From Enchytraeus crypticus (lineage: Eukaryota; Annelida; Clitellata; Enchytraeida; Enchytraeidae): a DNA stretch of 64,000 nt. Shown here piece after piece: positions 22,691 through 34,240 of this stretch (its first letter is position 1; every line of letters starts with the position of its first letter). Below the pieces are notes generated by a model. The model was not told where the DNA came from. It saw only the letters and a list, made by a program, of their open reading frames with translations, and did no database searches. Location: positions 755,501-819,500 of the forward strand of contig CAJHZI010000431.1 in assembly GCA_905160935.1 (NCBI GenBank), in the 5' to 3' direction. The position numbers and the translations under genes were made by a program.

Positions 22691-23555
22691 AAGAATTATT
22701 ATTATTGTTATTCAGGAAACAACTAGATAAGAGTCACGAATGAGTTTTGAGCTGATAACTAAATGTTTGGAGTTAATTCTTCCTGTCAAACAGCTAAAGA
22801 CAAGCGAATCTCTATTGTCTCAAGATCATTGTCTCAATAATTACTGTAATACGCTGTTCTAGATATTTACTGACCGCCTAAGCACTAAAGACCACAGTCG
22901 TTGTGATCAGGGGATTCATCTCCCCCCATCCCCTCTCTAGTGCAGCGACACACGCACGTATAGGGCCTACTTCCCCCTTTCTTCGCCTAACTTTTACGAT
23001 TCTTTATTTGCCACTTCTCCCTTTTTTTGAAACACCGGAGTTTTTCCCCTCATTTTGCAACACTGATAACATCATTTGGACTCTCCTGGTTGTGACAATC
23101 CGTAACTTATGGAGTCATGGATAAGCTTGAGAAAGCTCTCCTACGAAATCTTTGCTTAGTCACTTCTTGTGCGTTTGTCGGTGAACTCAATTCTTCCGAA
23201 TTTTCGATATAAAGTTACTTTTTTACTTTAATTTAATGTGGGGGTCTACTTTGTTCTCAAAATCCATCCGAATAATTGAACATTGTGACAGATTAGTTTC
23301 TTTAGTAAATTTTCTTTAGCCTCTTAATTAAAACTTTGTCACACAAGACGTTTCTTAGTTTACCTGTAAGCACATCTGCATATTTTTCCGTAATCCAGAA
23401 CTTGAAAGAGGAACACAAAGTTAGAATATAAAAGAATAAAGAACAAAATCTTTTATTTTATATTTTTATCTTCTTTATTTGTATTTTTTCTCTATAATAA
23501 AAAAGGTTAGACTAAAAATGTAACTAATCTTGTGTACGATTATTATTGGAGAGCG
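22691..23555. other. Intergenic DNA, nothing recognised
   Basis: No supported gene or repeat family. Confidence 0.5.
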
Positions 23556-23559
23556 ACTA

Positions 23560-23850
23560 TATCAGACTTTCTCGCTATTGGTCAGAAGTGAGGAAGAGAG
23601 CTGAGCTATGATTGGTTGATGAAGCGTGCTTTACAGTTAGACTTCGTGTGGCGCTCACGCGACCAAGCACTTATCGAGTCGTCTTCAGTGAGGAGGGGGT
23701 GGGGAGGAGAGGAATAGGTCCCTAGGCAATCTTCCCGCCAATTGGGGAGGGCGTTCTTTTCATCCCTTCCTATACACTGATAAAAGATATCAGCTATCTC
23801 GGACTCCCGTGCTATTGTTCAAAACTTGGAGGGGTGAGATACGATGCAGT
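23560..23850. promoter_or_regulatory. GC-richer block with paired CCAAT motifs
   Basis: Inverted CCAAT boxes occur in GCTATTGGTCAGAAG (23575) and ATGATTGGTTGATG (23611), and a CCAATTGG palindrome lies near 23738. The block is about 1.6 kb upstream of the TATA box at 25376. A similar pair, sharing GCTATTGGTCAGA, is at 38690-38860. NF-Y binding is an inference. Confidence 0.3.
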
Positions 23851-24210
23851 AGTGGAGCTTCTGGCTAGAAGCGTTCTGTAAATTTGTTACCAGAAATTTT
23901 ACTTGAGATATTAAAATGAATTAAAAGAGAAATATTTATCTAAATGGGCCTATTGCAATAATTTAGCTTTCACTAGTTCAGTTGTATACAATCGACGGTA
24001 TCAATTTCTACTCGGAGTTAATATCTAAGTTTGCTTCTACCGTAATTACAACATTATAGTTTTAAGCGTATTCAATTTACTATAAAATTTGTGACTCTGA
24101 GTTTTAAATATTAAGTGATATTTGATTGTGTCTTGTTGGTCATTTAATTTATTAGCTTTAGAATCATTGTTAAAATCAATTATTCACGTGGTAACATCTT
24201 TCAATAAAAC

Positions 24211-24348
24211 TGGCTGGAGCCAGTGGCGACGCCGGTAAGATACTCGACCGCGGATCAGTATGTGCGGGGTTCAAATCCTGGGCTCGCCCGTCATAGACAT
24301 CGCTTTCGTGAGAGGAAACTGACGTTAACCTTAGCTTTAGCAGCTTTA
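24211..24348 (+). repeat. SINE-A copy, full length
   Basis: Runs from GGCTGGAGCCAGTGGCGACG (A-box region GTGGCGACGCCGG) through GGGGTTCAAATCCTGGGCTC (B-box) to the tail GAAACTGACGTTAACCTTAG. Confidence 0.9.
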
Positions 24349-24609
24349 ATTAAACCGTACGCCAATCTCGACTCGCTCTGGACGTATTCAGCGCTTTCTA
24401 CTAGATTCTTGAAGTGCCCTGAGGCTTTAACTAAAAAGCAGTGACTGCAAATAATATGACGTTGAGTGAGGATTAAATCTAAAATAGGGATATATGAGTT
24501 GTGATGGCAGGATGCTGAGCAAGCGTGCGTGATCACTGGGCTATAACTGTTATACTCAAGATTCCTGTCCGAAACTCTGCAACTTAATTTTTCTAAAAAG
24601 TTAAAAAAA

Positions 24610-24719
24610 CTAACGTTAACGTCAGTTTTCTCACTCGAAAGCGATATCAGTGACGGGAAAGGCTGCGAGCCCAGGATTTGAATCCCGCGCATACTGATCC
24701 GCGGTCGAATATCTTACCG
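24610..24719 (-). repeat. SINE-A copy, facing the preceding one
   Basis: Minus-strand copy lacking the extreme head; with 24211-24348 it makes an inverted pair about 260 bp apart. Confidence 0.8.
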
Positions 24720-25050
24720 TTATCTTTGATGACAAACGCTAACAGGCAGTGTAATGTACATGTACACGACATTATAGTCTAAACGTATCCACAGAGCTAT
24801 TTTAACTATTTAGTGTCCATTTGTTAATTAAACACAAACAATCTAGTAAGCAGGTATATGATTACTAGATTAGTATATCAGTAGATCTTTGTATTCAGTT
24901 GATCAGCTTGTTTCAGTAGAGGCTGTAGAGCAACTAGACTGGTCGTAACCCGAACAACTAGACAGGCTGTGCCAACACCCATCCCACAATCTCAACTTTA
25001 GAACTGTCACTGATTTCATACCGTTGTAGACGAAAAATACGTTTGACTAT
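24720..25050. other. Intergenic DNA, nothing recognised
   Basis: No supported feature. Confidence 0.5.
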
Positions 25051-25061
25051 CTGTATCCAAG

Positions 25062-25062
<1 letters not shown>

Positions 25063-25107
<45 letters not shown>

Positions 25108-25210
25108 ATTCTGTCTCTCTATCAAAGACTCTCTTTCTCTCTCTCTCTCTCTTTCTGTCTGTCTCTGTCTGTCTCTCCGTATCCATGTCTCTCTCTGCCT
25201 GTCGCTCTCG
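25063..25210. repeat. (TC)n-rich microsatellite
   Basis: CT-rich tract with TG interruptions, 170 bp upstream of the proposed TATA box. Confidence 0.9.
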
Positions 25211-25375
25211 GTTTTAATAAACGTTCAGGGCTGGAGCGACAATGGAAGGAAGCACGAGGGGTGGAAGTACTGCGGTGAGTGAGAGGGGGTGGTGACAAAA
25301 CGGTAATGTCGAGGGGAGGGGCTGGGGGCTCAAGGGTAGAATGTTTTGAAGAGCGGGTTCACGAAACCGTTGACA

Positions 25376-25410
25376 TATAAAAGAACGAGTAGCCCGACGA
25401 TGAGTCAGTC
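25376..25410 (+). promoter_or_regulatory. Core promoter: TATA box and initiator, likely for ASCL
   Basis: TATAAAAG at 25376-25383 is followed by TCAGTC at 25405-25410, whose A (25407) lies 31 bp after the first T of the TATA box, the classical spacing. The upstream 100 bp are G-rich. The next gene downstream is ASCL (ATG at 26715), so a 5' leader or first intron of about 1.3 kb is implied. A strong splice acceptor, TTTCTTTGTCTATTTCAG, ends at 26388. A short upstream open frame (ATGGCAGTTGAG..., 11 codons) starts at 25435 in good context. Confidence 0.55.
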
Positions 25411-25539
25411 ATTTGTAGAGCTGTGTGAGTGATAATGGCAGTTGAGTATGAGCTATATGCGGTTTATTGAAAACGTACGACAAAGCTATATTAGCAATTA
25501 AATTATAGTGTTTTATTGCGTAAATATATCGGTTGTTAA

Positions 25540-25772
25540 ATGTCTTAATAGTGTAGGGTTAACGTCATGAAGTTTTAAATGACAGATCCTGAGGTGAATT
25601 GAACCCTCGTGGGTTTGAATCCCAGCCACGCTGATCTGAGAGTAAAATCTCGGACATTCACTGGACTGGCTATACGGAAAAAGATCTAAATTGCCAAACG
25701 GTTTAAACATGTGGTATTAAAAGTGATAGATATCAACACAGTTGATCATTTCACTATAATGAGTGTTTACTT
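25540..25772 (+). repeat. SINE-B copy
   Basis: AACGTCATGAAGTTTTAAAT, GATCCTGAGGTGAATTGAAC, B-box GGGTTTGAATCCCAGCC, and the end AGTTGATCATTTCACTATAA. It lies in the inferred 5' leader or intron of ASCL. Confidence 0.8.
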
Positions 25773-25849
25773 TACTTTAATAGCCGTGGCTATTTGAACA
25801 CTTAAATGTATTTGCATTACAATTATACATGCGATTATATACAGTAGGC

Positions 25850-25985
25850 CTTCGTAACCTGTGGCTTGTTGGCAAGTTGTTCGGTAGCGGATCAGAAGGT
25901 GCAGGGTGTAAATCCAGTGCTCTACCCGTCATTGATATGCTCTTCAAGCAGAAAACTGACGTTAAACTTGGCCTTAGCCCCAAGT
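25850..25985 (+). repeat. SINE-D copy
   Basis: Different head from SINE-A but with the same downstream body and tail: CTACCCGTCATTGATATG, then GAAAACTGACGTTAAACTTG. A second copy is at 43855-44000. Confidence 0.5.
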
Positions 25986-26714
25986 GAACTTTAAACCGAA
26001 AAGACCCTGTTAGCTCTTATTAAGTTAGTTCTTATTTATAAAAATTCTGAAATTCTTTCTTAAGAAATATATGGCTAAGTCATTAAAATTCTTTAAATAA
26101 TATTAGCAAATAATATTTAAAAATAGTGTAAAGTGTGATTTGTTTAGTATAATATATTTCAATAAGAAATGTTCTACGTTCAAATGCCCAGAGAAACTCT
26201 GACTTGTCTCTGATTATTAGAGAGAGGTAGACCACTGTAACTATATCACAGTAATATTTTTTCTATGAAGTTAAACACTGTATAATTTTCATCAGTTGTG
26301 ATTTATTGTCTCATTCATTTGTTAAATATGCAACTTATTATACATGTATATTTATAACTGCAGCCGGTCATTTCTTTGTCTATTTCAGAAAGCAATTAGT
26401 TAATCCATTCATTACAATTATATTGATTTAATTTATTTATACTAAATATCTGTACGCTCAAATCTGTATCGAAAAATACATTTATGTTTGAATGGTCACC
26501 CTGATTTCTGGATCTCTTAAAATTGCCTTCATTTCTCCAATCAACCAGTCCTTATCGCCTGTTATTAGAAATTTTGCAACTTGTGGCCGCTCAATGAAAT
26601 AAGAATACAGGATAACCCGACAAAGACGCTCACATCGGAGTATAGAAAATCAGCAATTGTGTCAAAACTTTCAACCACGGACTCACGAATTTGTATAATT
26701 CATTGGGACTAATT

Positions 26715-29700
26715 ATGAAAAGTGAAGCCGCAATGAATACCGCAGCTGAGGAGCTGTCGCAGGATTTTGCTTTACAGCTGCAACAGCTACTGCAGCAGCA
26801 GTCACACTTCACAGGCGACAAATTAGCAGCAGAAGGTTACCACACGGCAGAGCCACAGTTTAATTTGTCTCATTTAGAAGCATATCTCAGTAACGAATTC
26901 AGCGAAGATTCCGACAAGGAAAACTTGAAAGCCTCTGGAAGCTATGCCAAATCTTCAGAAATCGACTCTAAAAATTTAATTAATGATGAATTTTATAACG
27001 ATAGCAAAAGCCAGGTTGACATTTCCGTGGATTCCCAAAATATCCACAGTAAAGCAGAAAATTTATTAATGCTATCTAATGTAGAACAATCGAGCTCAGT
27101 TAAGTCTCATATCGAAGGCGTATATTACGAGTGCAATAACAATCACTTATCATCAATAGCGAATAATGAAGCGTTACCTCCTATTGAATCTGTCAATGTA
27201 GATAATAAGTTACGTTTTAGAGTCAGCAACAGTAGCTCCGGTGTTGTTTACAGCAGAAGACATTCTAACAACGAGGGAGACATCGAAAGTGAACAATATG
27301 AAAATAGCAATTTTATAAGTGGCATTGATGGTGATAACAAATCCAGCTTTACAATCAGCAGTAGTGGAAGTAATATCATCAGTGTGAGTAAGAGCAACGA
27401 TAGCGGCAGTAAAACTGGCTCCACAACTGTCTATACACTAGGAAGCATTTCCTCCATGATGGGAAAGTCGCTGATCTTGGGAGGAGGGGTGAAGTGCCCA
27501 GTAGGACCCCCTAAATCAACCCCGAAAGCCGAGTCTCCAAAATCTACTGACATACCAGATGAAAATTCTGACGAGAATTTGGAGGTAGATGATTTCGTCG
27601 GTCCTATCAAATCTCCATCATCAGGATCTGATGGTGGGACGAAACGAACGATGAAATCTTGTAAATCGAAACCGGACAAATTGCCCAAGACAGGAGGCAG
27701 TTCAAAATCAGAAGGGGCGGGACATACGAGTGCTGTGGGCGGCGCTAGAAGGAATGAGAGGGAACGAAATAGGGTGAAGCAGGTTAATCTGGGCTTCGAT
27801 AGGTTGAGGCAGCATGTTCCACAGGGCAGGAGAAACAAAAAGCTCAGCAAGGTAAACTAATTAATTTTATATTTCCACTGTTATGCAAGCACTCTTTGGT
27901 CTTGCCAAATCGCAGGATAAAATATATATATTCTGGCTCAAATATGCATAATATAAATACAAAAAATAAAACCGACCTTTAAGTAAACATTCGAAACAAA
28001 GGTATATACGTTGAACACCAGATCATTCATATCTGTTGGTGTCCTGCTCGATGACTCTAAGGCCATCGAGCAGAGCACCAACTTCAGGAAGCTACAATCC
28101 ATCGTTCACTGTTGCAGTTTATTGCCTATTGTTACGTTATATTTTTAAAGTGTAATGGTTTGAAATAAATAAGTAAGTAAATAAATATATAAATCTATGT
28201 GTCTGTCTTCAAGCAAGTTCGCCGACTAAACGTTGGTTAACGGCACACATAATATACGATGCTGTGAAACATGCGGCTTGCTCAAATTAATAGCTAGCAC
28301 AACCATCTCGTCTGAGACGCGTCTGATGATTTTGACAGATTTTGAATATAACGCTAAATCACTAGGAGCAAGCTTTTTAGCTACAATATCCATCATATAA
28401 TAGCTCTTCTTCGAACAATCAAAACATTTTAATCTAGAAAGGTATTTAGATATACGCGTATACCTAAATACCTTGCCCTAATTGAAAGCGATTCAAGAAA
28501 AGATGATATATTTCTAAAGTTTGGTATTTACTATGAGTGCTATTTCTGCCGATATATATATAAATATGCAACGTGTCGTTAACTTAGAGAAAATGCACAT
28601 CTAGCGGTTTTTAGTCGTATTTAGCGGCAGAAAATGATGGATTTATTAATTATCATTTGAGGTGAGAATCCGCTTTCACACAAGATAACAGTTAAGCAAT
28701 TGCCACACAGTGACCAATGTAGTTAATCTAACAGCGAGATAACCATAGAACAGTCTGATAAACAGTGATAGTAAGTAATATGAGATGCAACGAGCAACAG
28801 TTTACTGACTTGATGTATTTGCACATTTATACTCTAAAATCACACAGGCGGTCAGAGATATTAACCTGTGTGCTAATCGAATAGAGGATTAACTGGCTGA
28901 CTGAGAATGATTTACAAAATTAATTTATTTGGATTCTTTGTCAATTATAATTTGAAGCAGTTGTTGCATAATTTTTTCACGGATTAGTAGAGTTAGTTTA
29001 AAAATGTATACTTAATTCTTTTGATGTTAATCATTTAATGTTAGATAGATCGAACGATCTATCGGTCGATTTATCGACGAATCAATATAATTTATTTTAT
29101 CCATCTGTTGATTGATCAATCAACTAATGGATTGCTTTATTAGTGGCTTGCATGCGTGATTGACTAATTGATTGATCCATTGATTTTTTGATTGATTGAC
29201 TGACTGATTGATGCTCACGTGTAGGTGGACACATTGAGGGCAGCAGTTGATTACATAGCTCAGCTGAGGCAGCTCTTACAGCTCGACGATATTGTTGCTC
29301 TTTCCCAAGAATCCTACAATCAACACGGGCTCGATGAATGCATGACCAACTCTGACCAAATGATCAACTGGTGTGAGGATCTGCAACAACAACAACATGA
29401 GTTACACCAACAACATCTGCACCAACAGTATCAAGATCAACAGTTCCAACAGAACGAGGAACTAATTAAAAATCAGTCAGAATTCTTCGTTGGAAATATT
29501 CAGACAGGTGATGGACTACTTAGTCCGCAAAAACGTTCGCCATTATTTGTTGATAATTTAATATCTTCGCCGGGAGTACAAAGCTGCTCAAACATACAGC
29601 CGGGTTTAGAGTTGACACAGCATCCGTCAACAGAGACGCTTGCTATTTTGCAGCAGCAGCAACAACAGGATCAGATACTCTTGCAGCAATATAATACCAA

Positions 29701-30262
29701 TCCTCATATGCTGGTATCTCAGCCGCAAAGACTGCCCCAGCTGGTTTCAAACTTACCGCCATCTACCTCCTCACATCAGGCGCCTCAACATCGTCAGATC
29801 TCGCTTAACTCACAAATATTAACAAAGCAGTTGCAGGAACAAAATAAACATCAAAATATCTCGCTAACTGAATTGCTTTCCCACTGCGAACCTTACGCCA
29901 TATCTTCTAAAGCCTATACCGTCGACAACTCTGCGATATCTCCCACATCAATGTCCAGCAGAGTCTCGTCTATTGGCTACGGCAGCTTGGCTGGTGATGT
30001 CGTGGCAACCTACAGCCTTGGTTTTCCCGTTAAGGCCGAGCAATCGATTGGTTCGCCCATTCAAACTTTGGGCATGCCAGTAATGATTGCGCAATCGTTA
30101 GACACGCCCATCTCTCCATCGGATGGACTTCTTGTGGAAAATACAACGCTCACTAATTCTAATAATAGTGTATCGATGGCCAGTTTGATGTGTTTAATGA
30201 GCGGCGGTAATATCGAGAGCTCAGATTTTGGACACGAGAGAATATCTACGTGGATTAATTAG
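26715..30262 (+). CDS. ASCL: Achaete-scute-like (ASCL class A) bHLH transcription factor
   Basis: Proneural-type activator that dimerises with class I bHLH (E) proteins on E-boxes in the nucleus. Coding exon 1 is 26715-27851 (379 codons), exon 2 is 29225-30262 (345 codons plus TAG); intron 27852-29224 has GTAAAC and GTGTAG ends, phase 0. The first in-frame ATG after a TAG at 26643 is 26715, with A at -3. Basic region and helix 1 (residues 344-370) read [18 protein letters not shown] then [10 protein letters not shown], with the E-box-contacting Glu and Arg present. The intron falls after KKLSK, and helix 2 resumes [18 protein letters not shown]. This wording matches ASCL1-type rather than ASCL3/4 proteins. 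The 724 residues are two to three times the usual length: a Ser/Asn/Asp-rich N-terminus, a Lys/Pro linker before the bHLH, and Q-rich segments at about 432-457 and 521-535. The usual C-terminal WF motif is not seen; the protein ends STWIN. Confidence 0.95.
28035..28082. other. Hairpin in the ASCL intron
   Basis: GTTGGTGTCCTGCTCGATG and CATCGAGCAGAGCACCAAC form a 19-nt stem with one 2-nt mismatch and a 10-nt loop. Confidence 0.7.
28440..28473. other. 34-bp near-perfect palindrome in the ASCL intron
   Basis: AGGTATTTAG and CTAAATACCT flank TATACGCGTATA; only one symmetric pair is mismatched. Confidence 0.75.
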
Positions 30263-30702
30263 AATTTCATATTTTATATTAATAGAAAGAAATATGATTT
30301 ACTTATTAAGAAAAGCATTACATGATATGATACTGTCACTTATTGTAATTTATCAGCTTATAATTGTATTAATTTTTAATTGTATAAACGTGTGGATTTG
30401 ATATTCAAAATATATATCACGGGTACAATTAAAATACTAAGCAATTCCATTTAAAAGTACCAGTTTGTACGGGCAAAGTGTTATAGTTTCATGTGTAAAA
30501 TACATTTTCATAAAGTGAAAAAGTCAAGAAATTAGTGAAAAGTGCATAATTACATTGTACTTGTTTATTAAAAATTAGTCTAACTTGTTACCTTTGCACA
30601 ACCAATTTCAAGTTTAGATGTTTCGTTTTACTTGGAACCCAGATTAGATTTGCACGTAAATTTCATCTAAAGTGTGATTTACTTTCACTGAATTTTAAGA
30701 TT

Positions 30703-30728
30703 AATAAAGGTCAATTATTGATAATAAA
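30703..30728 (+). terminator. Candidate poly(A) signals of ASCL
   Basis: AATAAA at 30703-30708 and again at 30723-30728, about 440-465 bp after the stop codon. Earlier canonical hexamers were not noticed. Confidence 0.4.
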
Positions 30729-31779
30729 TTGTCTATCTTAAATCTAAGCATGCATGGAAATATGTTATCAAGGCAGCTAAGGTTACTACCGTATACCAAT
30801 TTACGATTTGCTTCATATACATGTAATTCATATTTATGCTCTTCCCAACGCTACGTAGACTATCGCATTTGCAATATTTCACTTCAGACGAACAGCTATT
30901 TTGAATTGTTATTGAACTGATTTAATATTTATAATCCTATATCTCAGTCTTACATCTGTATACATTTTATATTTGACGAAATACGTTTGACATTTTACTA
31001 TTGATTGTTTAAAAAAATTTACTCTTTAATAAGGTTAATGTTATCATTTTCTATAATTGAATCTGCTTACTTGTAGCCTATAATAAGATAATTAAAAAAC
31101 TGAGATTTATCGTAGGTAGCATTTTTGCCACTTCAATGTCTGCTTCTAGTTATAATTATGAGAAAGGAAAACTGAATAGGCTGTTTCACGAGAAACAATG
31201 AACTTGACTATACATCATTGACATGTGTGTCGGCCTATATATAGGTAGGCCAAAGGCACATATATTTTATTTATTTTGGCCAAGCATAAAATTAGATTGG
31301 GGTATATTTTATAAGTATTTAAAAAGTGGCTTATATTAAAAGTGAATTGATTGAAGAAGCTACGAAAATAGGATTAGTGATGTCATTCCCTATGTTATGG
31401 ACATCTCAGGCAAAATATAGGACGATATTCTTAATAATACATGTATATCGATAATGTAAAATTAAATAAATATTTGAAATTCGTACAGATATTATCATTA
31501 TTATTAGTTGCAATAGTTGCATGCATTGTGTGATATATTCTATTAGTAACATCTTTGTGCTTTTTATGCGTTCTTCCAGCATATTTTATTAAACGATGAA
31601 TTGTTATTGATTAACAGATATTGCGTGTAAATCTTATGAATACATTTAAGGAACTGCTGAACCACATGACCTATCATTTGACTAATATATTTTTAAAATG
31701 GATCATAATTGTTTTGTAGAGCCTCTGGAATTTTTCGAAAATAGAGCTCTTAAATAAATAAGCTTTCTAGTCAAAATTA
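30729..31779. other. Intergenic DNA, nothing recognised
   Basis: AT-rich; no supported gene. Confidence 0.5.
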
Positions 31780-32228
31780 CAATAATGACGGTGACGATAA
31801 TGAAGATGACGATGATGCTGATGATAATTATGATGACGATAAAGATGCTGATGATTATGACGACGATGATGATGATGATTATGAAAATGATTACAAGATG
31901 GTGATGGTGTTGATGATGATGAAAATGATGATAATAATCACGATAATAATGATAATAATGCTAATAGTCCAGTAGTAATTAGAAGTAGTAGTACTTCTAA
32001 TACTAAAACTAATACTAATACAAATTCTAATTCTAACACTAATACTAATTCTAGTTTTAATACCAATACTGAAAAATAACAATAATAACAATAAATAATA
32101 ATATTAATAGGCCTAATAATACTAATAATAGGCCTAATGATGATGATAATAATAATAATAATAATATTAGTAATAATAATTTTATTATTAGAGTAATAGT
32201 AACAGTATCAGTAACAGTAATAAATATA

Positions 32229-32265
<37 letters not shown>

Positions 32266-32340
32266 TTAAAAAATAATAATAATAATAATAATAGTAATAA
32301 TTATTATTATTATTATTATTATCGCTATTAATATTATTAA
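31780..32340. repeat. Degenerate trinucleotide array drifting from GAT to AAT to ACT to ATT
   Basis: About 560 bp with period 3: GAT/GAC-rich at 31780-31920, AAT/ACT-rich at 31930-32080, AAT at 32085-32290, ATT at 32298-32325. Confidence 0.85.
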
Positions 32341-33190
32341 TGAATTAAATTTAAGTCTGTAATTAGAAAAAGAAGAAATAAGTAGATTACACAATCCAAG
32401 ACGACAATCTGAATCATAATTCAGAATTTATCAAATTACACAGCTATGCAGGGATGTAAACGTAGCAAAGGAATTCATGACACTACAGATTTGAAACCAG
32501 TTTCCTCATGCAACTATGATATCGGTAGGATCATAAAATTCTTGATGTTCTTATACTTTTCAATCTCAGGTTCAAGATACATATTCGTGGCCTGTTTTCA
32601 CGCTCCCTATATAGCACTATATTGATCAACAAATTTTTACTTTCATGAAATTCGTATTCATATATCAAAATTCATATTGTTCGTGTTTAAAAATGTTTAG
32701 CAGTGATAAATCCTTATCCATCATACATTCTGCATAGGCTTGACCCTAGTAGAGAAGTGATTGATAATTAATAATTACACACCACAGATCTCCGTGAGTA
32801 ACAGCGATAAGTCATTCGTATTTAAATCCAGATTTCAGATTTCATGCGGAAACCCGGTGTTAACCAGTCCAGTCGGTTTCCTCAATGAATGAATATCATT
32901 AGTCGAATACAAAGCAATTGTTGGCATTGCAGGACCCATTGATCATAATTACGACCTCTAAATAATAAAGTCATTCTGGACAACTACGGATAAGAGAATA
33001 GATGAAAGTTAGACCCCAAGGCAATTGCAGTTTTAAGAAAAACACAGCAAGAATTTGAATTGCAATTGCAAGTGAAATTTAACTGTAATTTTAAGTATAA
33101 CTTTCTATTGCAATGTAACTCTGGTCACACTCCATTTACAAATTGTAAGTTTATGTAAATTCTTCTGCTAATTTCATTCAATTGCATCCG
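32341..33190. other. Intergenic DNA with a weak inverted R1 fragment
   Basis: CTCAGGTTCAAGATACATATTC and TTTTCACGCTCCCTATATAG at 32563-32625 resemble inverted R1; otherwise nothing recognised. Confidence 0.4.
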
Positions 33191-33204
33191 TAGTTGATAC
33201 CTTA

Positions 33205-33262
33205 AAAGTAGTAGTTATAATAAGTTAAGTAGTAGTTATAATAAGTTAAGTAGTAGTTATAA
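33205..33262. repeat. 21-bp tandem repeat, about 2.7 copies
   Basis: Unit GTAGTAGTTATAATAAGTTAA. Confidence 0.9.
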
Positions 33263-33404
33263 GCTATATTTATAATTGTAAATAAATTAACATTTTTAGT
33301 TGTAAGATATCTTTGACTTCATATATGTATAAACTATTTATTAAAATGTAATCCTGAAAACGAATACAAAATAGGAGATAATAGCAAAGACTAGAGATAG
33401 AGTT

Positions 33405-33408
<4 letters not shown>

Positions 33409-33440
<32 letters not shown>

Positions 33441-33455
33441 CGTGTGTGTGTGTGT

Positions 33456-33487
<32 letters not shown>

Positions 33488-33496
33488 TGGAGAGAG
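33409..33496. repeat. (GA)n/(GT)n microsatellite
   Basis: GA tract with an internal GTGTGTGT block. Confidence 0.95.
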
Positions 33497-33653
33497 TTTA
33501 GACAAACTCCAATGAATATTGCTAAAAGAATTAAACAAATGCATTTGTAATGAAATGTACATTTAGTGAACTTTGATACTCTTAATCAGCCCCTGTTATG
33601 AAGAGCCCTAATATCTGCATCCGATTATGATAACTGTCTGTTACTACACTTCG

Positions 33654-33908
33654 TTAAGGATCTTCTCTCATGTCTAAGATCTTTGTAATTGCGCAGGGGC
33701 CTGCTTTACGAGTGTCATCAATTTTATAACCGTCCCCGTTAGGGACAATCTGACAAATATTTTCTGTAAATAAAATTATAATCTTACACAGAAGTGCTGC
33801 CGCGTGGTAAACTTTGTAGTAACGGACGAGAAGGCCGTGAGAAAAGTCTGCCGCAACAAAAGATCTATCGACAGCTTCACACGCTTGTCGCTCGTGCTGG
33901 CAATTCAT
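33654..33908 (-). other. Uncharacterised 84-codon open frame
   Basis: Starts MNCQHERQACEAVDRSFVAA and ends AITKILDMREDP. It is somewhat GC-richer than its surroundings, but no domain is recognised and no splice structure supports it. It may be part of an unrecognised repeat. Confidence 0.2.
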
Positions 33909-34240
33909 TACTGAATCTTTGCAGGAAAATAAGAGTTATTAAAACTGAGATAATATCTCAGTGAATAGTGCAAGATTTATTTAAAGTCCTCAAAATATGT
34001 GTATTACATTAGAGAATGTCTATATAACAACGCTTAGATCATATATTTTCTGAGATGAAACAGTTTAAATAATTGTTCGTTATGTTGTATAATTTTGATT
34101 TATTACCTGTAAGCAATATACTATAGGTAACATGTATAGTCAATGTGATTGCTAGGTTCGCAATAATTCTAGCGTATATGCCAATTGTACCATTGGAGAC
34201 AGAGATTTGTGTGGTAAAATGCGTTCATTGAAGTGTACAT

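Noticed and set aside
31780-31920. Asp-rich open reading (DDDDADD...) on the plus strand.
   Set aside because: Product of the GAT trinucleotide array.
33654-33908. Minus strand contains GGCCCCTGCGCAA and GATGACAC, both U6 snRNA core motifs.
   Set aside because: They are in the opposite order from U6, and the U6 5' stem, ACAGAGA box and 3' T run are missing; coincidence or part of an unknown repeat.
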